From contig JAFZZR010000030.1 in NCBI GenBank assembly GCA_017615635.1, forward strand, positions 1 through 34,077: DNA of 34,077 bases, written 5' to 3'. This DNA is from Lentisphaeria bacterium (lineage in GTDB: Bacteria; Verrucomicrobiota; Lentisphaeria; Victivallales; UBA1829). Shown here piece by piece: positions 14,639-21,910 of the stretch. The notes beneath the pieces are model-generated. The model saw nothing but the letters and a program-made list of their open reading frames with translations, had not been told where the DNA came from and did no database searches. Each line of letters opens with the position of its first letter. The first letter of the stretch is position 1. The position numbers and the translations under genes were made by a program.

Positions 14639-15970
14639 TCAGTGCAGTTCCTTCAGCTGTTCCTCCGCCAGGATATCCCCGTTCTGCGCCGCCTGCTGAA
14701 GCCACTGGATGCCTTCGCCCCGGTTCCGGTCACAGCCCGTGCCGTCCAGAAGACAGCGGGCCAGAGCCCGCATGGAAGGCGTATCGCCGTTCTGCGCGCC
14801 CTGTCGGAACCAGTAGACGGCGGCGGTGGGATCGAATCCGGCGGGTGCCTCGGGATCCTGCCGGAGATAGGTTTGGCCCAGTTTATACTGTGCGCGGGCA
14901 TATCCTCTTTTGGCGGCGCGGAGATAGAGGTGCATGGCCATTTTCGGATTTTTCGGGGCGCGGCCGATCCCCTCTTCCACCAGTTCCCCCAGACGCAGAC
15001 ACGCCTGAGGGAGCTCCTGCACCGCCGCACGGCTGTACCACTCCAGCGCGTCGATCCCCTGCGGATCCCGGTACTTTTCCTGCTCGATGGCCTGCGCCAC
15101 CTTGTACTGTCCGAAGGCGATACCGGCCTCCGCCGTTTTGGCGTACAGCGCCAGTGCGCCCGCGATGTCGGGCGCCGTCTTCAGACCGTTTTCCAGACAC
15201 CAGGCCAGCTTCAGCGTGCCGGCGACATCTCCGAGATCCGACGCCTTCCGCAGACTCCCGATCATTTTTTCATCGTCCGGATCGGTGCCGATCCCTCCGT
15301 ACCAGCAGTCGGCAAGGAGCCGGAAGGTCTTGGCCGGAGCGCGGGGATCGGAGGCGGCTTCGGAAAGGAGAAGAAAGGCGCGCTGCGCGTTGCGGGGGGA
15401 AATGGGATCGGCGGCAAGCAGATCCTCCGCGATCTCGGTTTTTGCGGGTGCAAAGCCTTTTTCGGCCAGCTGTTCCAGGATCTCCGCGGCCTTCTTTTCA
15501 TCCACTTCGATCTCCGCATGCTTCTTACGCGCCCATTTCTCCTGTTCCTCTCCGGAAAGACGGATCCCCTTCTTCAAAATCATGGCGTAGTTGAAGGATG
15601 CCTGCGGGATCGTTCCGCTCTCGGACGCACGCCGGTAGTATTCGGCGGCCAGATAAGGATCGGGATCCACACCCCAGCCGCGATCCAGACACACAGCATA
15701 ATTGAACATGGCTTCGGGCAGGCCCCGGTCGGACGCGGCCAGGAACCAGTGCGCCGCCAGAGTCAGATTGCGGCGGCGGCCGGGCGTTCCCGTAAAATAT
15801 TCGTTGGCCAGATGAAACTGCGCTTTGACGTCGCCGGCCTCCGCCTTTGCATGAAGCGGATCGCCGTCGTCGGGATCCGGCAAAGAAAGCGCGGCGTCTC
15901 CCGAAAAAAGGGAGACGACGCGGCATCCGAAGAAAACCGGGATCAGCAGAGCATTCTTTATCTTTCGCAT
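14639..15970 (-). CDS. Sel1-repeat (tetratricopeptide-like) protein with signal peptide
   Basis: 443 aa. The N-terminus MRKIKNALLIPVFFGCRVVSLFSGDAA looks like a Sec signal peptide. From about residue 45 to the end run repeated Sel1-like units of about 36 residues: AKAEAGDVKAQFHLANEYF, LPEAMFNYAVCLDRGWGV, IAFGQYKVAQAIE, GYARAQYKLGQTYL, GDTPSMRALARCLLDGTG and others. A less regular stretch lies near 125-220. Sel1 proteins are alpha-solenoid scaffolds for protein-protein contacts; the partner is unknown. The ATG at 15970 lies six bases after a TATATT box and no Shine-Dalgarno precedes it, so its mRNA may be leaderless. GTG 15974-15976 in the same frame is the alternative. Confidence 0.87.
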   Translation of the reverse strand: MRKIKNALLIPVFFGCRVVSLFSGDAALSLPDPDDGDPLHAKAEAGDVKAQFHLANEYFTGTPGRRRNLTLAAHWFLAASDRGLPEAMFNYAVCLDRGWGVDPDPYLAAEYYRRASESGTIPQASFNYAMILKKGIRLSGEEQEKWARKKHAEIEVDEKKAAEILEQLAEKGFAPAKTEIAEDLLAADPISPRNAQRAFLLLSEAASDPRAPAKTFRLLADCWYGGIGTDPDDEKMIGSLRKASDLGDVAGTLKLAWCLENGLKTAPDIAGALALYAKTAEAGIAFGQYKVAQAIEQEKYRDPQGIDALEWYSRAAVQELPQACLRLGELVEEGIGRAPKNPKMAMHLYLRAAKRGYARAQYKLGQTYLRQDPEAPAGFDPTAAVYWFRQGAQNGDTPSMRALARCLLDGTGCDRNRGEGIQWLQQAAQNGDILAEEQLKELH

Positions 15971-15976
15971 GGACAC

Positions 15977-16004
15977 AATATATCACGGGAACCGGCGAAA
16001 TCAA
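15977..16004 (-). promoter_or_regulatory. Promoter of the Sel1-repeat gene
   Basis: TTGATT (15999-16004), 16-bp spacer, TATATT (15977-15982). The expected transcription start coincides with the ATG at 15970. Confidence 0.6.
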
Positions 16005-16022
16005 CCCCTGCCCCGAATCCCG

Positions 16023-16256
16023 TCAGAGTCCGCGGGCGGAGCGGTCCGATTCCGGACGGAAAAACCGTTTGAGAGCGCCGCAGTGCGGACACCGCCAGGC
16101 CTCCGAAAGCATTCCGAAGTCCGAACGGTCCACCGGCGGATCCACAAGCCGTTCCCCTCCGGGATGCGGGAGCCCGCGGACGGGATCGCTTTTTTCTTCC
16201 GGTCCGAACGCGGAGATGTAGCGGTAGCCGCAGAGTGTGCAATAGTACTTTTTCAT
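16023..16256 (-). CDS. Rubredoxin-like small iron protein
   Basis: 77 aa. YYCTLCGYRY near the N-terminus and WRCPHCGALKRFF near the end give Cys6, Cys9, Cys56 and Cys59, the two CxxC knuckles of a rubredoxin-type Fe or Zn site. Normal rubredoxins are 52-55 aa; here the middle is longer by about 15 residues and rich in Pro and Gly, and the usual acidic DDWxCPxCG context is changed to EAWRCPHCG. It may be an electron carrier (for instance for the nearby rubrerythrin) or a structural metal site. The start has an excellent AAGGAGGGG six bases upstream, and the gene has its own promoter. Confidence 0.8.
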   Translation of the reverse strand: MKKYYCTLCGYRYISAFGPEEKSDPVRGLPHPGGERLVDPPVDRSDFGMLSEAWRCPHCGALKRFFRPESDRSARGL

Positions 16257-16320
16257 GATTCCCCTCCTTTTCGACGGCCCGGTATTGAAAAACCGTCCTG
16301 TTGCTGTTACCGGTGGAAAG

Positions 16321-16349
16321 AATATAGCACGCGGCGCGGATTCCGTCAA
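16321..16349 (-). promoter_or_regulatory. Promoter of the rubredoxin-like gene
   Basis: TTGACG (16344-16349), 17-bp spacer, TATATT (16321-16326) with an extended TGC before the -10. Confidence 0.7.
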
Positions 16350-16415
16350 AGGACGGCAGAATGTGAGCGCGGAAAAACCGTCAGCGGAGGAAAGGGCCGG
16401 GGGGCGGAAACAGCC

Positions 16416-17807
16416 TCAAATACCGGGGACGTCCTCGATCTGAAGACGGCGGCGGATGGCGGCCACGGAATTCCGGATCTCCTCATCCTTCATGCAGGCA
16501 TCCTCCATAACCTTCACAGCATGGACCACGGTGGCATGATTCCGTCCGCCGAACGCAGTGCCGATCTCCTTGTGGGAGTGATTGGTGAGTTTCCGGCTCA
16601 GATACATGGCCAGGAGGCGGGCTTCGGCGATCTGCTTGGGACGCTTGGGTCCGGTCAGATCGTTGACGCGAAGCTCGAAATGCTCCGCCACAGCCTTCTG
16701 GATCGACTCGATGGTGATGCTCCGGCTTTCCGCTTCCTTGCTGAGGATGTCGGCCAGAAGTGTTTCCACCGTCTCGATGGTGATCTTCGCATTCATGGCG
16801 GAGGCGTAGATTTCCAGATGCAGGAGAGCACTCTTCAGCGGCCGGATATTGGAGGTGATGCGCTGGGCGATGAACTCCAGAATGGATTCATCCAGCTTCA
16901 TGCGCATGGACTCCTGTTCCTGACGGAGGATCGCCAGACGCGTTTCGAACTGAGGCTGCGTGATCTGGGTGGTGATCCCGGAAACGAAACGGGACACCAG
17001 ACGGTCCTCCAGCCCCGGAATCTCCGCAGGCGCCTTGTCGGACGTCAGGATGATCTGTTTCCCCAGATTGTGCAGAGCGTTGAAGGTATTGAAAAACTCT
17101 TCCTGAAGGGCCGGCTTGCCGCTGAGCGTGTGAACGTCGTCGATCAGCAGGAAATCCACGGTGCGGAAATGATCCCGGAACTCGGCATGGGTCTTGTTCC
17201 GCAGGGCATCCACATACGCATTCAGGAATCCTTCACAGGTCGTGTAGCGGACGCTCGCCTTCGGATTTCTCCGGATCACATCGTTGGCCACAGCCTGTAT
17301 CAGATGCGTCTTCCCCAGCCCCGGACCACCGTATATGTAGATAGGATTCAGTGCGCCGGGATCCACGGCCGCCCGGGTGGCCACCGCATAGGCATAACGG
17401 TTTCCCTCCCCCACCACAAACTTTTCGAAAGTATGGCTCGCGCGGCATCCTTCGGCGCAGAGGACCGCTTCCGGCTCGGGTTCGGATACGGACGCCTCCG
17501 GAACTTCGTCCGTCGCGGATACCGTCTCCGGGACCTCCTCCTGGCATACGGGCAGATGTCCGGCCTCGAATTCAAACGGGAGAGTCTCGCCGCAGACGGA
17601 AGTCATGGCTTCGTTCAGAAGATCGCCGTAGTTGTCGCGCATCCAGTGTCCGAAAAAGTCATCCGGAACGCCCAGCATCAGCACGCCGTTCTCCACGCCC
17701 AGCGGTGTCACCTTGGTAAACCACTGCTCGTAGACGAAAGACGATTTCGCCTTCAGATATTCGCAAATCCGGAGCCATTGCTCCTGAACTGTCCGATCTT
17801 CCTTCAT
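16416..17807 (-). CDS. dnaA: Chromosomal replication initiator protein DnaA
   Basis: 463 aa, normal length. Domain I (about 1-85) has EQWFTKVTPLG. Domain II is an acidic linker (about 90-120, repeated EVPE-type). Domain III is the AAA+ core, with FEKFVVGEGNRYAYAVA, Walker A GGPGLGKTH, Walker B FLLIDDVH, and the sensor stretch ILTSDKAPAEIPGLEDRLVSRF. Domain IV ends with the DNA-binding signature GGRNHATVVHAVK. It opens the origin by binding 9-mer boxes in ATP form. The start at 17807 follows AAGGAAAG. The gene-free region ahead of it holds three candidate DnaA boxes, one just upstream of this gene, so autoregulation is likely. The usual neighbours dnaN/recF are not in this window. Confidence 0.97.
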   Translation of the reverse strand: MKEDRTVQEQWLRICEYLKAKSSFVYEQWFTKVTPLGVENGVLMLGVPDDFFGHWMRDNYGDLLNEAMTSVCGETLPFEFEAGHLPVCQEEVPETVSATDEVPEASVSEPEPEAVLCAEGCRASHTFEKFVVGEGNRYAYAVATRAAVDPGALNPIYIYGGPGLGKTHLIQAVANDVIRRNPKASVRYTTCEGFLNAYVDALRNKTHAEFRDHFRTVDFLLIDDVHTLSGKPALQEEFFNTFNALHNLGKQIILTSDKAPAEIPGLEDRLVSRFVSGITTQITQPQFETRLAILRQEQESMRMKLDESILEFIAQRITSNIRPLKSALLHLEIYASAMNAKITIETVETLLADILSKEAESRSITIESIQKAVAEHFELRVNDLTGPKRPKQIAEARLLAMYLSRKLTNHSHKEIGTAFGGRNHATVVHAVKVMEDACMKDEEIRNSVAAIRRRLQIEDVPGI

Positions 17808-17821
17808 TTTCGCGACTTTCC

Positions 17822-18367
17822 TTATCCGGACCCCCGCACGGAATTCCGCCGGGGCCCGGGATTCAAAGACTTATCAACAACACGCCGCTGCCTTTCGGAA
17901 ACGGGTCCGTCAAATAAGTTTTTTCCGGTTCAGAGAAACCCGAAAAACCTTGGAAATTCAGGGACGCCGCGCCGGTTTTTTCATCCGGCGTTTTGCCCTT
18001 GATTCGTGCTCAAAACGGCTCCTTTTTCCATCTTCGAGGCCGTTCCGCACTTTTCAAAAAGTCAAGCGATTTTTTCAAAAAAAACGCACTTTTTTTTCAA
18101 GGTTCTTTCAAGCTTCAAATTTCCAAAGAGATACACCACTGACAGAGGGGTTGTCAACAAGTTATCAACACCCACGCTCTCATCCGCGGGAACTTTACAG
18201 GACTGTAATTTGCACCATTTTTCGAAATATGCAAGCGATTTTCGGAAAGATTTTTGTATCTCACTGATTTTGCATTGAAATATTTTTTTTTGGATGCATA
18301 TTACCTCTTGTCCGCTCCGCGAATCCCTCGCGGGCCGGCGGAATTGTCTTAGACGGAGCTCTGTGTC
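17822..18367. other. Candidate replication origin region (oriC) between dnaA and the NagA-like gene
   Basis: About 560 bp without a gene. It holds three 9-mers close to the DnaA box on the plus strand: TTATCAACA (17871-17879), TTGTCAACA (18151-18159) and TTATCAACA (18162-18170), the last two nearly adjacent. A weaker TTATCCGGA is at 17822. AT-rich tracts lie at about 18050-18120 and 18225-18300, with repeated CGCACTTTT (from 18046 and 18085) and AAGCGATTTT (18064, 18232). A small hairpin (CGCCGG/CCGGCG) lies at 17970-17990. Gene orientation diverges here. Three boxes is a modest number for an origin, so this is likely but not certain. Confidence 0.55.
18275..18302 (+). promoter_or_regulatory. 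Candidate promoter of the NagA-like operon
   Basis: TTGAAA (18275-18280), 16-bp spacer, CATATT (18297-18302). Weaker than others but well placed, 65 bp before the start. Confidence 0.45.
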
Positions 18368-19549
18368 ATGCCTAAAAACCGTACTCTCTTCCTCGCCGAT
18401 TACTGCCTGACCCCCTTCGAAAGGATCCCGGCCGGAGGTATCCTCTGCGAACGGGACAAGATCCTCGCCATCGGCGGCGCTTCCGCGTTCTCCCGTTACG
18501 AAGACGGTCTGGAGATCATCGATATGAAGGGCTGCTACGCCATGCCCGGATTCATTGACAGTCACATTCACGGGACCGGACCGCTCGACACCGCCAATGC
18601 GGGAACCGATTCCTTTCAGCTGAGCGAAATGAGCCGGCGTCTGGTAAGACACGGAGTCACCACGTTTCTGCCGACCCTGATTTCCATGCCCGGAGAACGC
18701 CTTCTCCGCGCCGTGGACGCCATCGCCGCCCAGATCGAAGCGGGCATTACGGACGCCGATGTGCCGGGGATCCATCTGGAGGGACCGTTTCTCAATCCGG
18801 AGAAACGCGGCTCCCAGAAGGCGGACGACCTGATGAACATCGACCTCGGCTTTGCCCGGGAACTGATCGAAACGGGGAGGAACCGCATCAAGATCATGAC
18901 ATTCGCGCCGGAGCTCGAACGATCCGTCGAACTCGTCGAACTCCTCCTCCAGAACGGCGTCATTCCCTCCATGGGCCACAGCATGGCCGATGAAGCCGAG
19001 ACGATCCGCTGCATCGAGGCAGGCGCGCTCCGCTGCACCTATGTCTTCAACGGCATGCCGTCCCTCTCCCATAAGAAGTCCACCCTTACCGACGTGGCTC
19101 TCACCGACGACCGCGTTTCCGTGGAAATGATCGTGGACGGACTTCATGTCCACCCCCGCATGATCGACCTGGCCGCACGATGCAAGCCCAAGGACAAACT
19201 CATCGGGATCAGCAACTCCGTATCCCCGTCCGGATCCGTCGAGGTCGAAGGCGTCCGCCGGGACGGCCGCACGATCGAGATCATACGCAACCGGGAGGGC
19301 GTGATCACGGGATCCACGCTGACACTGGAGAACTCCTGGCTTCAGCTGATGAGCTACGCAAAACTCGAGCAGTCTCTGGCCGCCGCATGCTTCACCAGCA
19401 ATCCCGCCGCCGACCTGGGACTCATCACGAGGGGCGAGATCAAACCCGGAAAACGCGCCGACATTGCCTTTTTCGATGCAAAAACCAACCAGGTGCGGAT
19501 GACCGTCTCCCGCGGACGCATCATTTACCGGAAGGACGACGCGGAGTGA
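18368..19549 (+). CDS. NagA-like amidohydrolase (N-acetylglucosamine-6-phosphate deacetylase family) with altered active site
   Basis: 393 aa, full length, with a small N-terminal beta domain and a metal-dependent amidohydrolase barrel. Recognisable NagA parts are PGFIDSHIHGTG (His66, His68), GIHLEGPFLNPEKRG (Glu138), SMGHSMADE (His204) and IVDGLHVHP (His260). Two key positions differ. The metal-ligand His in THxxNAM is Tyr225 (TYVFNGM), and the catalytic Asp of LVTDA is Asn283 (GISNSVSPSG). It may be inactive on GlcNAc-6-P, use another mechanism, or act as a binding protein. The family otherwise deacetylates GlcNAc-6-P in the cytosol. The gene starts an operon with an RlmI-like methyltransferase (4-bp gap), across the candidate origin from dnaA. 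The start has CGGAG nine bases upstream. Confidence 0.85.
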   Translation: MPKNRTLFLADYCLTPFERIPAGGILCERDKILAIGGASAFSRYEDGLEIIDMKGCYAMPGFIDSHIHGTGPLDTANAGTDSFQLSEMSRRLVRHGVTTFLPTLISMPGERLLRAVDAIAAQIEAGITDADVPGIHLEGPFLNPEKRGSQKADDLMNIDLGFARELIETGRNRIKIMTFAPELERSVELVELLLQNGVIPSMGHSMADEAETIRCIEAGALRCTYVFNGMPSLSHKKSTLTDVALTDDRVSVEMIVDGLHVHPRMIDLAARCKPKDKLIGISNSVSPSGSVEVEGVRRDGRTIEIIRNREGVITGSTLTLENSWLQLMSYAKLEQSLAAACFTSNPAADLGLITRGEIKPGKRADIAFFDAKTNQVRMTVSRGRIIYRKDDAE

Positions 19550-19553
19550 TATC

Positions 19554-20414
19554 ATGAACCGGAAAAACGATTCCTACATCCTTCTGGATTCCGGCGGATG
19601 CCGCAAACTCGAACAGGCAGGGCCTCTCCGGATCATCCGGCCTGCTCTCAACGCCTTCTGGGCGCCCTCTCTCCCCAAACAGGAATGGGACTCCGCCGAT
19701 GCCGAATTCACACGCGAAGAAACCGGCGGCGTATGGAACTGGAAGATCAAGCCGCCCGCCGAAGGGGAGTGGATCGTCCGCTGGGGCGGCGTCCGGCTTC
19801 TGGTGAAGCCCACAAGGTTCGGCCATCTGGGCTTTTTTGCCGAACAGGCCGAGAACTGGCAATGGCTCCGGGAGCAGACGGCCCGGCTCCGCGCTCCGGC
19901 GAAGACCCTGAACCTTTTCGCCTATTCCGGCGGAGCCACCCTTGCCATGGCCCAGGCCGGCGCCGAAGTCTGCCATCTGGACGCCTCCAAGGGCATCATC
20001 GACTGGGCGTCGAAAAACCAGTCCGCCAATCCCGAGACGCGCGACCGGATCCGATGGATCTGCGACGACGCCATGAAATTCGTTGCCCGGGAGCAGCGCC
20101 GCGGACACAAATATCAGGGCATCGTTCTGGATCCGCCCAGTTTCGGACGCGGCACCCAGGGACAGGTCTGGAAAATCGAATCCGGACTCCGGGCCCTGCT
20201 GGAATCCTGCCGCGCTATTCTGGATATGTCCGGCCCCTGCTTCCTCCTCCTCTCCTGCCACACTCAGGGATTCTCACCCGTCTCTCTGGGGCGCATGGCC
20301 GAAGAGGTGTTTCCGAAGAACCGCTGCACGGTGGAGACGGGCGAGATGTGCATTCCCGAGCAGACGGGGAAGAGTCTTCCCGCCGGGCTTTATGCGAGAG
20401 TATCCGTCCGCTGA
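19554..20414 (+). CDS. RlmI-like class I SAM-dependent methyltransferase (COG1092 type)
   Basis: 286 aa. The methyltransferase fold occupies about 85-286: LLVKPTRFGHLGFFAEQAENW, motif I TLNLFAYSGGATLAMAQAGAEVCHLDASKGIIDWASKN, then CDDAMKFV and motif IV IVLDPPSFGRG, followed by FLLLSCHTQGF. This is the arrangement of RlmI/RlmK enzymes that methylate 23S rRNA, but the N-terminal PUA domain of RlmI is missing or replaced by a short WNWKIKPPAEGEW region. The exact target base is unknown. The start is 4 bp after the NagA-like stop, with GGAG inside that gene's end, so the two are co-translated. The stop codon lies in the loop region of a terminator hairpin. Confidence 0.85.
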   Translation: MNRKNDSYILLDSGGCRKLEQAGPLRIIRPALNAFWAPSLPKQEWDSADAEFTREETGGVWNWKIKPPAEGEWIVRWGGVRLLVKPTRFGHLGFFAEQAENWQWLREQTARLRAPAKTLNLFAYSGGATLAMAQAGAEVCHLDASKGIIDWASKNQSANPETRDRIRWICDDAMKFVAREQRRGHKYQGIVLDPPSFGRGTQGQVWKIESGLRALLESCRAILDMSGPCFLLLSCHTQGFSPVSLGRMAEEVFPKNRCTVETGEMCIPEQTGKSLPAGLYARVSVR

Positions 20415-20427
20415 CCGGACGTTTTTT
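20405..20427 (+). terminator. Intrinsic terminator overlapping the methyltransferase stop codon
   Basis: CGTCCG, five-base loop containing the TGA, CGGACG, then TTTTTT. A translating ribosome would cover this stem, so termination may depend on ribosome release. Confidence 0.75.
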
Positions 20428-20453
20428 ATTCTGAAGGGTAAGGGCTGTATACT

Positions 20454-21848
20454 ATGGATTCAGGCAGCAAGTACAATATCGATATGACGCAGGGGCCGCT
20501 TTTCGGCAAGATCATCCGCTTCACCATTCCCCTGATGTCGTCCTACGTGCTGCAGATGCTGTTCAACACCGTTGACCTGATCGTGGTCGGCCGGTTCGCC
20601 TCCAGTCACGCGCTGGCGGCGGTGGGCGCCACCTCCGGGCTGACCGTTCTCGTCCTGAATATCTTCTTCGGTCTGTCGGTCGGAGTAAACGTTTTGGCCG
20701 CAAGATATATCGGCGCAAAGGATCCGCGAAACATCTCCCGCACGGTCCATACCGCCGCAGCGGTCGGGATCTACGGCGGCGTGATGATGGCCCTCATCGG
20801 AATCCTGATCAGCCGCCCTGCCCTGATCTGGATGGACACGCCTTCGGAGATCCTCGGAAAATCCTCCCTCTATATGTGGATATACTGCTCATCCATCCCC
20901 TTCATCATCTTTTACAATTTCGGAAGCTCCATCCTGCGGGCGCAGGGGGATACGCGCAGACCTCTGTATTATATGATCACCGGCGGGATCGTCAAGGTCC
21001 TGCTGGACCTCCTGCTGGTGCTTCTCTTCCGCATGGACGTGGGCGGCGTGGCCATGGCCACGCTGATCTCCAATGCCGTTTCGGCGGGACTGACTCTGCG
21101 GGCTCTGAACTCCGCCCGAGATTCCAGCCGTCTGATCCGGAAGCAGATCCGCATCCATGGTCCGATCTTCCGGGATATGGTCAAAATCGGACTTCCCGCC
21201 GGGATCCAGGGCTCCTTCTTCTCCCTTTCCAATATCGTGATCCAGTCCTCGATCAATTCCTTCGGCGCACTGGCCATCGCCGGAAACACGGCCGCGCAAA
21301 GTCTGGAGGGACTGGTCTACGTCGCCAGCAGCTCCTTCTATTACACCGCCATCAGCTTCGTCGGTCAGAATCACGGCGCGCAGAAATACAAACGAATCGT
21401 CCGCAGCATCTTCATCTGCCTCCTCTGCACAAACGTCTTCAGCATCTTCACCGGATATCTCTTCTGGATCTGCGGACGCCCCCTGCTCCGGATCTTCAAT
21501 CCCGATCCCGAAGTCATCCGCTGGGGCATGATCCGGGTGGCGATCCTCTTCTCCACCTATTTCCTCTGCGCCGCCATGGATACCATCAGCGGATCCCTCC
21601 GCGGTCTGGGCCATTCCATCAAACCCACCATCGTCACCCTGATGGGCGTATGCGTCTTCCGGGTCGCATGGGTCCTCTGGATCTTCCCTCATTACAAAAC
21701 CATGGAAAACCTGATGATTTCCTATCCCATCTCCTGGCTGATCGTTTCGCTGGTGAACGGAACGATCCTCTTCTTCGTCGTCCGGAATCTGCTCCGGGGC
21801 GTGGTGAAGATGCATCCGCACAAAGGTTTCATCACGATTTCAACGTGA
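20454..21848 (+). CDS. MATE-family multidrug/cation antiporter
   Basis: 464 aa with about 12 membrane segments. The opening MTQGPLFGKIIRFTIPLMSSYVLQMLFNTVDLIVVGRF is the classic MATE beginning (a conserved Pro in helix 1 and VDLIVVGRF in helix 2). The second half repeats it (MVKIGLPAGIQGSFFSLSNIVIQSSINSFG, IAGNTAAQSLEG, then SGSLRGLGHSIKPTIVTLMG). These inner-membrane proteins export drugs or metabolites in exchange for Na+ or H+. The start at 20454 has a purine-rich AAGGGTAAGGG upstream; Met464 minus ten (MTQGP) is an alternative. It lies 40 bp after a terminator, so transcription probably needs read-through or a promoter I cannot see. Confidence 0.92.
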   Translation: MDSGSKYNIDMTQGPLFGKIIRFTIPLMSSYVLQMLFNTVDLIVVGRFASSHALAAVGATSGLTVLVLNIFFGLSVGVNVLAARYIGAKDPRNISRTVHTAAAVGIYGGVMMALIGILISRPALIWMDTPSEILGKSSLYMWIYCSSIPFIIFYNFGSSILRAQGDTRRPLYYMITGGIVKVLLDLLLVLLFRMDVGGVAMATLISNAVSAGLTLRALNSARDSSRLIRKQIRIHGPIFRDMVKIGLPAGIQGSFFSLSNIVIQSSINSFGALAIAGNTAAQSLEGLVYVASSSFYYTAISFVGQNHGAQKYKRIVRSIFICLLCTNVFSIFTGYLFWICGRPLLRIFNPDPEVIRWGMIRVAILFSTYFLCAAMDTISGSLRGLGHSIKPTIVTLMGVCVFRVAWVLWIFPHYKTMENLMISYPISWLIVSLVNGTILFFVVRNLLRGVVKMHPHKGFITIST

Positions 21849-21910
21849 TTCCCGGGCATTCTCCCTTTCGGATCAATGAATATCTCAGGATTCCTGTGAG
21901 GAGACGGAAT

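Noticed and set aside
15969..18002. A 677-codon open frame on the plus strand across the rubredoxin-like gene and dnaA
   Set aside because: It lies opposite dnaA and the rubredoxin-like gene, is rich in Arg, Gly and His, and matches no family. It is an antisense shadow produced by high-GC codon use, like the long plus-strand frames at 238-1989, 3406-5019 and 11045-12757.
20448..20453. TATACT as a -10 box for the MATE gene
   Set aside because: It touches the ATG directly, so transcription would start inside the gene, and no -35 hexamer lies at the right distance.
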